From the NCBI GenBank assembly GCA_016868175.1, contig VGHO01000002.1, forward strand, positions 1 through 60,569: a stretch of 60,569 nt of DNA, read 5' to 3'. The notes under the pieces are model-generated. The model ran no database searches. It worked only from the letters and a program-made list of their open reading frames with translations, and was not told the DNA's origin. This DNA is from Betaproteobacteria bacterium (GTDB lineage Bacteria; Pseudomonadota; Gammaproteobacteria; Burkholderiales; Burkholderiaceae_E). Positions within the stretch are counted from its first letter, which is position 1. The number at the start of each line of letters is the position of its first letter. Position numbers and translations under genes: made by a program. This document shows, one piece after another, positions 27,161-36,520 of this stretch.

Positions 27161-29869
27161 ATGTCCGCTTTGCCGCTGAGCCCTGCGACGGTGCAGGCTG
27201 ATGACACCGATCCATTGGAAACCGGGGAATGGCTTGACGCGCTCGAGGCGGTGATTCGGACGGAGGGAGCCCAGCGCGCTCATTATCTGCTGGAGCGCAT
27301 GATCGAGCAGGCGCGACGTTCGGGCGGGACCATCCCCTTCTCCCCGAATACAGCCTATGTCAACACCATCCCGCCGCATCTCGAGGTTGCCTCGCCGGGC
27401 AACGCGGAGCACGAGGAGCGGGTGCGCTCCTACGTCCGCTGGAATGCGATGGCGATGGTTGTGCGCGCCAACAGCCACAATCCGCCGGACGGAGGTGATC
27501 TCGGCGGCCATATCGCCACTTTTGCATCGCTTGCCACCATGATTGGCGCAGGCATGAACCACTTCTGGCACGCCGAGACCCCCGAGCACGGGGGGGATCT
27601 GGTGTATTTCCAGGGTCATGCGGCGCCGGGAATCTATGCCCGCGCCTTCGTGGAGGGCCGACTCAGCGAGGACCAGTTGAGTCGCTTCCGGCAGGAGGTG
27701 GACGGCAAGGGTCTGTCGTCGTACCCCCATCCGAAACTGATGCCCGATTTCTGGCAGTTTCCCACGGTGTCGATGGGACTCGGTCCGCTCATGGGGATCT
27801 ATCAGGCGCGGTTTCTCAAGTATCTCCACGCCCGCGGCATCGCCGACACCTCCAAGCGCAAGGTCTGGGTGTTCTGTGGCGATGGCGAGATGGATGAGCC
27901 CGAGTCGCTCGGGGCGATCGGACTGGCTGCGCGTGAGCGTCTCGACAACCTCATCTTCGTGGTGAATTGCAATCTTCAGCGGCTTGACGGCCCGGTTCGG
28001 GGCAACGGCAAGATCATTCAGGAACTCGAGGGAGACTTCCGCGGCGCCGGCTGGAACGTGATCAAGCTGATCTGGGGATCGTACTGGGATGCGCTTCTCG
28101 CAGTGGATCGGGAGGGGATCCTGCAGCGTGTGATGGAAGACACGGTTGATGGCGAGTACCAGGCCTTCAAGGCCAACGACGGTGCCTTTGTGCGCAGGCA
28201 CTTTTTCGGCAAGCATCCGCGACTGCTCGAGATGGTGGCGAAGATGACCGACGCCGACATCTGGCGGCTCAATCGCGGCGGGCATGATCCGCACAAGGTC
28301 TACTCAGCCTTCTACAGTGCGGTGCATCACCGGAATCAGCCCACGGTTGTGCTGGCGAAAACCGTGAAGGGCTACGGTATGGGCCGCGCGGGCGAGGCCA
28401 AGAACCCTACCCATCAACTCAAGAAACTCGACCGACAAACGATCCTCGAGTTCCGCAACCGCTTCAACATTCCGATCGCTGACGAGCAGATCGAGTCGCT
28501 GCCCTTTTACAGGCCCCCCCACGACGCACCCGAGATGACCTACATGCACCAGCGACGCCAGGCGCTGGGCGGCTACCTGCCAAAGCGTAGAACCCAGGCC
28601 GACGAGAAGCTGGAGGTTCCCCCGCTCGAGGCACTGCGCGCAGCGCTCGACCCTACTCCGGAGGGCAGGGAGATCTCCACCACCCAGGCCTTTGTGCGCA
28701 TCCTCACGGCGCTGGTGCGCGACAGGCAACTCGGACCGCGCATCGTTCCGATCGTGCCTGATGAGGCACGCACCTTCGGAATGGAGGGTATGTTCCGGCA
28801 ACTCGGCATCTATGCGCCCTTCGGGCAGAAGTACACGCCGGTCGACAAGGACCAGGTGATGTATTACCGCGAAGACAAGGCTGGACAGATTCTCGAGGAG
28901 GGCATCAACGAGGCGGGGGCGATGAGTTCCTGGATCGCAGCGGCCACCTCCTACTCCACCAACAACCGGGTGATGATCCCCTTCTACATCTACTACTCGA
29001 TGTTTGGCTTTCAGCGCATCGGTGATCTGGCATGGGCTGCCGGCGACATGCAGGCGCGTGGCTTTCTGCTGGGCGCCACCGCTGGGCGCACCACGCTCAA
29101 CGGCGAGGGGTTGCAGCATGAGGACGGACACAGCCAGCTGCTGGCCAGCACCGTGCCCAACTGCGTGGCCTACGACCCGTGCTTCGCCCATGAAGTTGCG
29201 GTGATCATCCACGAGGGGTTGCGCCGGATGGTGGGCAACCAGGAGAACGTGTACTTCTACCTCACCCTGATGAACGAGAATTATGCGCACCCGGGTCTGC
29301 GCGAGGAGGACCGTGAGGGCATCATCCGGGGCGTGTACTTGCTGCGTAAGGCAACAACGACTTCACCGAACCAGGTGCAGTTGATCGGTTCAGGCACGAT
29401 CCTCCGCGAGGCACTGGCGGCCGCCGAGATGCTGGAGGCACACTGGAACGTGGCGGCCGATGTCTGGAGTGCAACCAGTTTTACCGAGTTGCGTCGCGAG
29501 GCGCTTGCCTGCGAGCGCTTCAACCTGCTGCACCCGGAAGAGGCGCCACGGATTCCCTACGTGACCCGCATGCTCGCCTCGCGTCCGGGTCCGGTCGTGG
29601 CCACGAGCGATTACATGAAGGCCTTTGCCGATCAGATCCGGGCTTTCGTTCCGGAAGGGCGGCACTTCACGGTGCTTGGAACGGACGGCTTCGGGCGCTC
29701 GGACTTTCGCTTCCGGTTGCGCGAGCACTTCGAAGTGGACCGGCGTTTCGTGGTGCTCGCTGCGCTGCGTAACCTCGTTCGCGCGTCGCGGCTCGACGCG
29801 ACGGTGCTGCGCGAGGCCATCGACAAGTACCAGATCAACCCCGAGAAGGCCGACCCGGCCTACGCCTGA
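27161..29869 (+). CDS. aceE: Pyruvate dehydrogenase E1, homodimeric type
   Basis: E1 decarboxylates pyruvate with thiamine diphosphate and acetylates the E2 lipoyl group. The 902-residue protein is close to the E. coli length (887). It has the ThDP-binding GDGEMDEPESLGAI (about 240) with the partner Asn in FVVNCNLQRLDG, HPKLMPDFWQFPTVSMGLGP, and the phosphorylation-loop-like GINEAGAMSSW. The ATG at 27161 follows GGGAGAAG; an upstream open frame back to 26897 has no support. It is followed 17 bases later by aceF. Confidence 0.97.
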   Translation: MSALPLSPATVQADDTDPLETGEWLDALEAVIRTEGAQRAHYLLERMIEQARRSGGTIPFSPNTAYVNTIPPHLEVASPGNAEHEERVRSYVRWNAMAMVVRANSHNPPDGGDLGGHIATFASLATMIGAGMNHFWHAETPEHGGDLVYFQGHAAPGIYARAFVEGRLSEDQLSRFRQEVDGKGLSSYPHPKLMPDFWQFPTVSMGLGPLMGIYQARFLKYLHARGIADTSKRKVWVFCGDGEMDEPESLGAIGLAARERLDNLIFVVNCNLQRLDGPVRGNGKIIQELEGDFRGAGWNVIKLIWGSYWDALLAVDREGILQRVMEDTVDGEYQAFKANDGAFVRRHFFGKHPRLLEMVAKMTDADIWRLNRGGHDPHKVYSAFYSAVHHRNQPTVVLAKTVKGYGMGRAGEAKNPTHQLKKLDRQTILEFRNRFNIPIADEQIESLPFYRPPHDAPEMTYMHQRRQALGGYLPKRRTQADEKLEVPPLEALRAALDPTPEGREISTTQAFVRILTALVRDRQLGPRIVPIVPDEARTFGMEGMFRQLGIYAPFGQKYTPVDKDQVMYYREDKAGQILEEGINEAGAMSSWIAAATSYSTNNRVMIPFYIYYSMFGFQRIGDLAWAAGDMQARGFLLGATAGRTTLNGEGLQHEDGHSQLLASTVPNCVAYDPCFAHEVAVIIHEGLRRMVGNQENVYFYLTLMNENYAHPGLREEDREGIIRGVYLLRKATTTSPNQVQLIGSGTILREALAAAEMLEAHWNVAADVWSATSFTELRREALACERFNLLHPEEAPRIPYVTRMLASRPGPVVATSDYMKAFADQIRAFVPEGRHFTVLGTDGFGRSDFRFRLREHFEVDRRFVVLAALRNLVRASRLDATVLREAIDKYQINPEKADPAYA

Positions 29870-29886
29870 TCCACGGAGACGATGCG

Positions 29887-31296
29887 ATGACAACGGTGGA
29901 GATCCGGGTTCCGGATATCGGGGACTTCGCAGAGGTTGCGGTGATCGAACTCCTTGTGAAGCCCGGCGATGCGGTGCAGATCGATCAGTCTTTGATCACG
30001 GTGGAAAGCGACAAGGCGTCGATGGAAATCCCCTCGAGCGCTGCCGGTGTGCTGGAGAGCTTCGTTGTGAAACTCGGCGACAGCGTTTCGGAGGGATCAC
30101 TGATCGCGAGGCTGCGTGTTGCCGAGACTGCCGCGGAGCCCGTTGCCGATCCCCCCGGGCGCCTCGTGGCGGAGGTGCCGGATGCGCCTGTCGACGCCCG
30201 GCCGGTCGCTGCCCCGGTGCATCGCCCGGAGCCTCCCCGTGAGCATCGCCAGGAGCCTCACCCGGAGCGCCGCCAGGAGCCTCGCCCGGAGCCTCCCCGT
30301 GAGCATCGGCCCGAGCCTTCGGCGGTGCTCGCCAAGCCGCATGCTTCGCCTTCGGTACGAAAGTTTGCGCGCGAGCTCGGCGTGGTGCTTCAGGCGGTGA
30401 GCGGAAGCGGACCGAAAGGTCGGATCACGCAGGCGGATGTGCAGGCGCATGTGAAGCTGCGGCTCCAGAGCCCGGCACCGTTGGCGGCTGCGGCGGGGCC
30501 CCAGGGGCCGGCAGGTGCAGGCGCGGGTACGGGTGCGGATGCAGCGGGCGGCGCCCGTCTGGCACTTCTTCCCTGGCCGCAGATCGACTTCTCAAAGTTT
30601 GGTGAAATCGAGCGTAAGCCGCTGGCACGGATCAAGAAAATTTCGGGAGCAAATCTTCATAGGAACTGGGTGATGATCCCCCACGTCACCCAGCACGACG
30701 AGGCCGACATCAGCGATCTCGAGGCCTTGCGGGTGCAACTCAACCACGAACAGGGTAAGGGCGGGGCGAAACTCACGATGCTCGCCTTCCTGATCAAGGC
30801 CGTGGTGCACGCCCTGCGTCGTTTTCCGGAATTCAACGCGTCGCTCGACGGTGAGGAGCTCATCCTCAAGAAGTATTCGCACATCGGATTCGCTGCCGAT
30901 ACGCCCAACGGTCTGGTGGTTCCGGTACTGCGCGATGCAGACCGCAAGGGGGTCTACGAGATTGCAGGTGAAACCTCCGAACTTGCAGCCAGGGCGCGGG
31001 AGGGGAAGCTTTCGCCCGCAGAAATGCAGGGCGGGTCGATGTCGATCTCCTCGCTGGGAGGTATCGGGGGCGGTTACTTCACGCCGATCATCAATGCTCC
31101 CGAGGTTGCGATCCTCGGCGTGGGTCGCAGCCTCAGGAAGCCGCACTGGGATGAGGCTGGTGAGCGCTTCGTGCCGCGCCTGATGTTGCCACTTTCACTG
31201 TCCTACGACCATCGCGTGATCGACGGTGCGGCTGCGGCCCGCTTCATCACGCACATCGGACGCTTGCTCAACGACTTCAGGCGCATTGCGCTCTGA
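29887..31296 (+). CDS. aceF: Pyruvate dehydrogenase E2, dihydrolipoamide acetyltransferase
   Basis: E2 forms the complex core and moves acetyl from lipoyl to CoA. The 469-residue protein has one lipoyl domain (about 1-78, lipoylated K43 in ESDKASME), a Pro/Glu/Arg/His linker (about 110-150), the E1/E3-binding domain (SVRKFARELGV through GPKGRITQADVQ), a second Gly/Ala linker, and the catalytic domain with SYDHRVIDG (H442, D446). Many proteobacterial E2 proteins have two or three lipoyl domains, so this is the short form. The linker is encoded by direct repeats. Confidence 0.97.
   Translation: MTTVEIRVPDIGDFAEVAVIELLVKPGDAVQIDQSLITVESDKASMEIPSSAAGVLESFVVKLGDSVSEGSLIARLRVAETAAEPVADPPGRLVAEVPDAPVDARPVAAPVHRPEPPREHRQEPHPERRQEPRPEPPREHRPEPSAVLAKPHASPSVRKFARELGVVLQAVSGSGPKGRITQADVQAHVKLRLQSPAPLAAAAGPQGPAGAGAGTGADAAGGARLALLPWPQIDFSKFGEIERKPLARIKKISGANLHRNWVMIPHVTQHDEADISDLEALRVQLNHEQGKGGAKLTMLAFLIKAVVHALRRFPEFNASLDGEELILKKYSHIGFAADTPNGLVVPVLRDADRKGVYEIAGETSELAARAREGKLSPAEMQGGSMSISSLGGIGGGYFTPIINAPEVAILGVGRSLRKPHWDEAGERFVPRLMLPLSLSYDHRVIDGAAAARFITHIGRLLNDFRRIAL
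30222..30308 (+). repeat. Direct repeats in the aceF linker
   Basis: A 27-bp sequence (30222-30248) recurs exactly at 30282-30308, a 60-bp period. Between them a 20-bp near-repeat built on GCCAGGAGCCTC-CCCGGAG occurs twice, 24 bases apart. All periods are multiples of three, so the protein reads REHRQEP/REHRPEP and PERRQEP-like units in the flexible linker. Confidence 0.75.
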
Positions 31297-31313
31297 CCCC
31301 GGGGAGATCCACC

Positions 31314-33146
31314 ATGCCTAGCCTCGAGGTGAGGGTGCCAGACATTGGCGACTTCAGGGACGTTGCCGTGATCGAGTTGCTGGCGGCCCCTGGCGATCAG
31401 GTCCGTGCGGAGCAATCGCTGATCACGGTGGAAAGCGACAAGGCGTCGATGGAAATCCCATCGCCCGCAGGCGGCAGGATCACGGAGTGGTTGATCCAGC
31501 TCGGTGACAGGGTCTCCGAGGGCACGCCGATGCTGCGCATGGAGGTGGCAGGAGTCGAGCAGGCCGCAGAACGTGAAGAGCGAGCCCCGGATCGAACCGC
31601 AGACCCGGCGGCCAGCGCAAGGACAGCAGAGTCCGCACAGTCCGCAGGCGCATCGGTTGCACAGGATTCAGGCGCAAGTGCACGCGTAGCCGCGAGCGCA
31701 CAGGCCGCACAGTCCGCAGGCGTATCCGCGGGTGCGGTCCATGACTGCGATCTGCTTGTGCTGGGTGCCGGACCCGGTGGCTACTCGGCGGCGTTTCGCG
31801 CTGCCGATCTGGGCATGCGGGTGCTGCTGGTTGAGCGCTATCCCACCCTCGGGGGGGTGTGCCTCAATGTGGGTTGCATTCCTTCGAAGGCCCTGCTTCA
31901 TCTGGCCGCGCTCAGCGATGAGGTCGACAGACTTGCAGCCCACGGCATCCGTTTCGGGGCGCGCACGGTGGACCTCGAGGGCGTGAGGGGCTGGAAGTCC
32001 TCGGTGGTTGGAAAGCTCACCGCGGGACTTGCCGCAATGGCGCGCGCCCGCAGGGTCGAGCACCTTCAGGGGCTGGCACAGTTTGCGGGTCCACAGGAGC
32101 TCGATGTTCAGCTCGTGGGCGGCAGCACGCGGCGAATCCGCTTTGCCAAGGCGATCGTGGCCGCAGGCTCCGAGGCGATCCGCCTGCCTTTTCTGCCCAA
32201 CGACCCGCGTATCGTGGACTCCACCGGCGCACTCGAGTTGCCTTTCGTGCCCAACCGCATGCTGGTGATCGGCGGAGGCATCATCGGACTGGAGATGGGC
32301 ACGGTTTACTCCACGCTCGGCGCGCGGCTCGATGTGGTCGAGATGCTCGAGGGCCTGATGCCCGGAACCGATCGGGATCTGGTGAAGGTCTGGGAGCAAT
32401 TCAATCGCCATCGCTTCGACCAGATCATGCTCGAGACCAGGACTGTCGGTGCGCACGCCAACTCCCGCAGTGTCCATGTTCGTTTCGAGAAGCTCGACGG
32501 CACCGGATCGGAAGCGCAGTACGACTATGTGCTGTGCGCGGTGGGGCGGCGACCCAACGGCCACCGCCTCGGCCTGGAGGCTGCGGGGGTGATCACCGAT
32601 GCCCGCGGTTTCGTGCCGGTCGACACCCAGATGCGCACCAACCAGCCACACATTTTCGCGATCGGCGACATCGTGGGCCAGCCGATGCTGGCGCACAAGG
32701 CGGTACATGAAGGCCATGTGGCGGCCGAGGTTGCGCACGGCGGCAAGGCGCATTTCGAGGCGCGGGTCATCCCTTCGGTGGCCTACACCGATCCCGAAAT
32801 CGCGTGGGCTGGCCTCACCGAGACCGAGGCTGCGCGCCTGGGCAAGCGTCTGGACAAGGCGGTTTTCCCCTGGGCAGCCTCGGGACGCGCCATCGCCAAC
32901 GGTCGCGATGAGGGCATGACGAAGCTGCTCTTCGATCCGGACAACGGGAGGATCGTGGGCGGAGCCATCGTGGGTACGAACGCGGGCGACATGATTGGCG
33001 AGATTGTTCTGGCCATCGAGATGGGTGCCGACGCAGCAGACATCGGCAAGACGATCCATCCGCACCCGACGCTTGGCGAGAGCATCGGCATGGCCGCTGA
33101 GGTGTTCATGGGAAGCTGCACCGACCTGCCTCCCCGGAAGCGCTGA
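31314..33146 (+). CDS. lpdA: Dihydrolipoyl dehydrogenase E3 with N-terminal lipoyl domain
   Basis: E3 reoxidises dihydrolipoyl groups with FAD and NAD+. The 610-residue protein carries an extra N-terminal lipoyl domain (about 1-78, K43), an Ala/Ser/Gln/Gly linker (about 80-140), then the flavoprotein: LLVLGAGPGGYSAAF, the redox disulfide C183/C188 in GGVCLNVGCIPSK, and the C-terminal HPHPTLGES with the catalytic base. Lipoyl-E3 fusions are common in betaproteobacterial PDH operons. Forty bases of the lipoyl coding sequence are identical to aceF. It is the last gene of the operon, 34 bases from convergent argH. Confidence 0.97.
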   Translation: MPSLEVRVPDIGDFRDVAVIELLAAPGDQVRAEQSLITVESDKASMEIPSPAGGRITEWLIQLGDRVSEGTPMLRMEVAGVEQAAEREERAPDRTADPAASARTAESAQSAGASVAQDSGASARVAASAQAAQSAGVSAGAVHDCDLLVLGAGPGGYSAAFRAADLGMRVLLVERYPTLGGVCLNVGCIPSKALLHLAALSDEVDRLAAHGIRFGARTVDLEGVRGWKSSVVGKLTAGLAAMARARRVEHLQGLAQFAGPQELDVQLVGGSTRRIRFAKAIVAAGSEAIRLPFLPNDPRIVDSTGALELPFVPNRMLVIGGGIIGLEMGTVYSTLGARLDVVEMLEGLMPGTDRDLVKVWEQFNRHRFDQIMLETRTVGAHANSRSVHVRFEKLDGTGSEAQYDYVLCAVGRRPNGHRLGLEAAGVITDARGFVPVDTQMRTNQPHIFAIGDIVGQPMLAHKAVHEGHVAAEVAHGGKAHFEARVIPSVAYTDPEIAWAGLTETEAARLGKRLDKAVFPWAASGRAIANGRDEGMTKLLFDPDNGRIVGGAIVGTNAGDMIGEIVLAIEMGADAADIGKTIHPHPTLGESIGMAAEVFMGSCTDLPPRKR

Positions 33147-33180
33147 GGCTCAGGGGGCGACTGCGGCTCCAGGGTTGCGG

Positions 33181-34614
33181 TCAGGCCTCTGGCGGAGCCG
33201 GGCCGCCGGGCGCAGCGGCACCGGCGAGTCGGTTCTGGTGCTGTGCGATGGCCTGGCGAACTGCTGAAGGCGCCGTTCCGCCAGGATGCGCGCGCGCCCG
33301 CATCGATCCTTCGAGCGTGAGTTCCGCAAAGACACCGGCGTCGATCGCGTCTGCGTAGCCCCGGAGTTCCTCGAGGCTCAACTGCCCGAGTTCGCGTTGC
33401 GTGCGCTCGGCCTCGCGTACTGCGCGCGCAACCGCCTCATGCGCATCCCTGAATGCCACGCCCTTGCGCACCAGATAGTCCGCCAGATCGGTGGCGGTGG
33501 AAAAGCCCTTGCCAGCGGCACTGCGCATGCGATCGGCCCTCACCTGGAGGCCTGCCACCAACTCGGCAAAGATGAGCAGGGTGTCGCGGACGGTGTCTGC
33601 AGTGTCGAAGAGCGGCTCCTTGTCCTCCTGGTTGTCCTTGTTGTAGGCGAGCGGCTGGCCCTTCATCAAGGTGAGAAGACCCAGGAGATGGCCGAAGATC
33701 CGGCCGGTCTTTCCGCGCGCAAGTTCGGGTACATCCGGGTTCCTCTTCTGCGGCATGATCGAGGAGCCTGTGCAGAAACGGTCCGGCAGGTCGATGTAGC
33801 CCATGGCTGGCGACATCCAGACGATGAGTTCCTCGGACAACCGCGAAATGTGCATCGCGATCAGCGCAGCGGCAGCGCAGTACTCGATTGCGAAGTCGCG
33901 ATCGGACACTGCATCGAGCGAGTTGGCGCACAGCGCCTCAAAACCCAGCAGCTCGGCCACGCGTTCGCGGCGGATCGGAAACCCTGTGCCCGCGAGCGCC
34001 GCTGCCCCGAGGGGCAGGCGATTGACCCGTGCGCGCACCTCCCCGAGGCGCTCCTCGTCGCGGGCGAACATCTCGACATAGGCCATCAGATGGTGCGCGA
34101 AACTCACCGGCTGTGCGATCTGGAGGTGGGTAAACCCGGGCATCACCGTTTCGGTGTGCTTTGCGGCCTGTGCAACGAGCGCAGCCTGCAAGGCCCTGAG
34201 CAATCGGCGTTGCTCATCGATCGCTTCGCGCAACCACAGCCGCAGATCGGTAGCCACCTGATCGTTGCGCGAGCGGGCTGTGTGCAGACGCTTGCCCGCG
34301 TCACCAACGAGTTGGGTGAGGCGCGATTCGATGTTGAGGTGCACATCCTCGAGATCGATCGACCAGGCAAAGCGATCGGTCTCGACCTCCTCCGCGATCT
34401 GTGCAAGACCGTGCCGGATCTCCTCGAGGTCGGTTTCCCCGATAATGCCGGCTTCACACAGCATCTGGGCGTGGGCAAGCGAGGCGCGGATGTCAACCCT
34501 GGCGAGCCTCCTGTCGAAGGCGATCGAAGCGGTGTAGCGCTTCACCAGCGTGCTCACCGGTTCGCTGAAACGGGCGGACCAGCCCTGCTGTTGACGCTCG
34601 AGTGAATTGTTCAT
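33181..34614 (-). CDS. argH: Argininosuccinate lyase
   Basis: ArgH splits argininosuccinate into arginine and fumarate, the last step of arginine synthesis. The 477-residue product has the fumarase/aspartase superfamily signature [12 protein letters not shown], with [13 protein letters not shown] and [10 protein letters not shown] upstream. The ATG at 34614 gives the usual family length and N-terminus ([20 protein letters not shown]); a longer open frame back to 35256 is antisense to the kinase gene. A short Ala/Gly/Pro tail follows the family end. It is divergent from the algZ-like gene with a 34-base gap. Confidence 0.97.
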   Translation of the reverse strand: MNNSLERQQQGWSARFSEPVSTLVKRYTASIAFDRRLARVDIRASLAHAQMLCEAGIIGETDLEEIRHGLAQIAEEVETDRFAWSIDLEDVHLNIESRLTQLVGDAGKRLHTARSRNDQVATDLRLWLREAIDEQRRLLRALQAALVAQAAKHTETVMPGFTHLQIAQPVSFAHHLMAYVEMFARDEERLGEVRARVNRLPLGAAALAGTGFPIRRERVAELLGFEALCANSLDAVSDRDFAIEYCAAAALIAMHISRLSEELIVWMSPAMGYIDLPDRFCTGSSIMPQKRNPDVPELARGKTGRIFGHLLGLLTLMKGQPLAYNKDNQEDKEPLFDTADTVRDTLLIFAELVAGLQVRADRMRSAAGKGFSTATDLADYLVRKGVAFRDAHEAVARAVREAERTQRELGQLSLEELRGYADAIDAGVFAELTLEGSMRARAHPGGTAPSAVRQAIAQHQNRLAGAAAPGGPAPPEA

Positions 34615-34648
34615 CCTGCACGGATTGTAAGTCCTGCCCTCTACGCCC

Positions 34649-35710
34649 ATGGAACCCCTCGAGCTATCCGTTCTGGATGCCAGGACAGAAGTGCCGCTGC
34701 TACCGGATTGCTCCAATCCGGGGGTGGCGCTGCGTGTCGTGGCGATGGTGGAGGTGGTGGCGCTGCTGGTGGCGTGGAGTGCCGCGAACGGATTTGCCGA
34801 TGCTCTTGGCCGTTGGGGAGCGCAGCAGTTTGCAGTGCTTCCGGCGATCCTGATCGGTCTGCCGCTCTTTTGCCTGCTGCGCAACCGGGCGCAGCATTGG
34901 AGCGAGGGGCGGCAATGGGCGTTTCTCCTGCTCTTTGCCGCGGGCCTGTCCACCGGCTCGGCGTGGTGGGCGGGCGAGATGCGCGCGGAGTTCGAAGGGC
35001 ATGTCGAACCCGACGCCTTTTCGCTCCTGGGACGCGCGTGCGGGGGTGCAGCGTTGGCCGCACTGATCGCGGTGGTGCTTCGCTGGCGGGAGCAGGCGCT
35101 CTCGCCCGCGCTCGACCGCGCGCGCTTGCAGGCCTTGCAATCGCGCATCCGGCCCCACTTTCTGTTCAATGCGCTCAACGCGGTTCTGGGGTTGCTGCGC
35201 AGTGAGCCACGCCGCGCTGAAGCGGTTCTCGAAGGGCTGGCCGACCTGTTCCGCATGCTCCTTCGCGACGAGCGCGAACTGGTGCCGCTTGCGGATGAGG
35301 TGGAGTTCTGTCGCGACTATCTCGCAGTGGAGTCAGAGCGTCTCGGTGATCGCCTGCAGGCGCAGTTCGAGATCGACCCGGCGGCACTCGGAGCGCTGGT
35401 ACCGCCGCTCCTGCTTCAGCCGCTGCTCGAAAACGCGGTGCACCACGGCATTGAACCGGCCGAGCGCGGAGGCAGGGTCCTGCTGCGGGTCTCGCGCCGT
35501 GCCGACCGGGTGCAGGTTCTGGTGGAGAACCCGGTGGTACGCGCGGGGGCGCTGCGGGTGGGACGGCAAATGGCGCTCTCGAACATCCGCCAGCGCCTTG
35601 CCTTGCTGTACGATATTGAAGCCTCGATGCACATGGAACGCAGCAAGGATCTGTTCCGCCTCACCCTTGAGTTCCCCTGCCGGGAACACGGACGACGCGC
35701 AAATGCCTGA
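34649..35710 (+). CDS. algZ: AlgZ/LytS-type sensor histidine kinase
   Basis: This 353-residue membrane protein has four predicted transmembrane segments (about 28-145), then a His_kinase domain with the phospho-acceptor H170 in [12 protein letters not shown], and an ATP-binding region ([29 protein letters not shown]). This is the noncanonical 5TM/LytS-like class represented by AlgZ (FimS) of Pseudomonas. The neighbouring argH-algZ-algR-hemC order is the same as in Pseudomonas. The signal is unknown. It overlaps algR by eight bases. Confidence 0.9.
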   Translation: MEPLELSVLDARTEVPLLPDCSNPGVALRVVAMVEVVALLVAWSAANGFADALGRWGAQQFAVLPAILIGLPLFCLLRNRAQHWSEGRQWAFLLLFAAGLSTGSAWWAGEMRAEFEGHVEPDAFSLLGRACGGAALAALIAVVLRWREQALSPALDRARLQALQSRIRPHFLFNALNAVLGLLRSEPRRAEAVLEGLADLFRMLLRDERELVPLADEVEFCRDYLAVESERLGDRLQAQFEIDPAALGALVPPLLLQPLLENAVHHGIEPAERGGRVLLRVSRRADRVQVLVENPVVRAGALRVGRQMALSNIRQRLALLYDIEASMHMERSKDLFRLTLEFPCREHGRRANA

Positions 35711-36497
35711 AACCACCTCGGTGCTGATCGTTGATGACGAGGCCCCCGCGAGGGCCCGCTTGCGTGAACTTCTCGGCGATCTGCACCGCGAGTTCAGGGT
35801 GGAATTGCTGGGAGAGGCGGGATCCGGAGCCGAGGCACTCGGCATGATCGAGCAGTTGAAGCCCCTGGTGGTCTTTCTCGATGTGCAGATGCCCGGCATG
35901 AGCGGTATCGAACTTGCACGGCACCTTGCCGCACACGCGGCGCATGGCCGCATCGTGATGCCGATGGTTGTGTTCGTGACCGCCTTCGACGAGTTTGCGA
36001 TCGAGGCCTTTGAAGTACGCGCCATCGACTACCTGCTCAAGCCAGTGCGGATCGCTCGCCTGGTCGACACCATGCGCCGGATCGCGCAGCGCTCGGCCGA
36101 AGAGCGGATCGACACCAACGGACAGGCGGCGCGCGCGCTGTCGCAGAGACGTCGCCATCTCTCGGTGCATGAGCGCGGAAGGGTGCAACTGGTGCCGATC
36201 GATCAGGTGGTGTATCTCAAGGCCGAGATGAAGTACGTCACGATCCGGACGCTGGAACGCGAGTACCTGATCGAGGAGTCGCTCGCCTCGCTCGAAGACG
36301 AGTTCTCGGATGTGTTCGTGCGTATCCACCGCAACGCTCTGGTTTCAAGAACCTCGATTGCGGGCTTCGAGCGGGTGAGCGCCGAGCACTCCGGAGAGGG
36401 GACAGATCCCTACTGGCAGGTTGTGCTGCATCAGCTCAGCGATCGGCTGCCTGTGAGTCGCCGACAGTGGTCGGTGGTGCGCAACCTCGTCACCTGA
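35703..36497 (+). CDS. algR: AlgR/LytTR-type response regulator
   Basis: This 264-residue regulator has a receiver domain (VDDEAPARARL; phospho-acceptor D60 in VVFLDVQMPGMSG; YLLKP) and a C-terminal LytTR DNA-binding domain (about 150-255; KAEMKYVTIRTLEREYL, FVRIHRNALVS). It is the partner of the overlapping kinase. In Pseudomonas AlgR controls alginate and type IV pilus genes; the targets here cannot be inferred. A segment of about 10 residues (SAEHSGEGTD) inserts in the LytTR domain. hemC starts 23 bases downstream. Confidence 0.93.
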   Translation: MPETTSVLIVDDEAPARARLRELLGDLHREFRVELLGEAGSGAEALGMIEQLKPLVVFLDVQMPGMSGIELARHLAAHAAHGRIVMPMVVFVTAFDEFAIEAFEVRAIDYLLKPVRIARLVDTMRRIAQRSAEERIDTNGQAARALSQRRRHLSVHERGRVQLVPIDQVVYLKAEMKYVTIRTLEREYLIEESLASLEDEFSDVFVRIHRNALVSRTSIAGFERVSAEHSGEGTDPYWQVVLHQLSDRLPVSRRQWSVVRNLVT

Positions 36498-36520
36498 GTG
36501 TGCAGCGTGATGTCCCAACT

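Noticed and set aside
34615-35256. Open frame extending ArgH upstream on the minus strand
   Set aside because: It is antisense to the algZ-like kinase gene; ArgH has its normal N-terminus at 34614.
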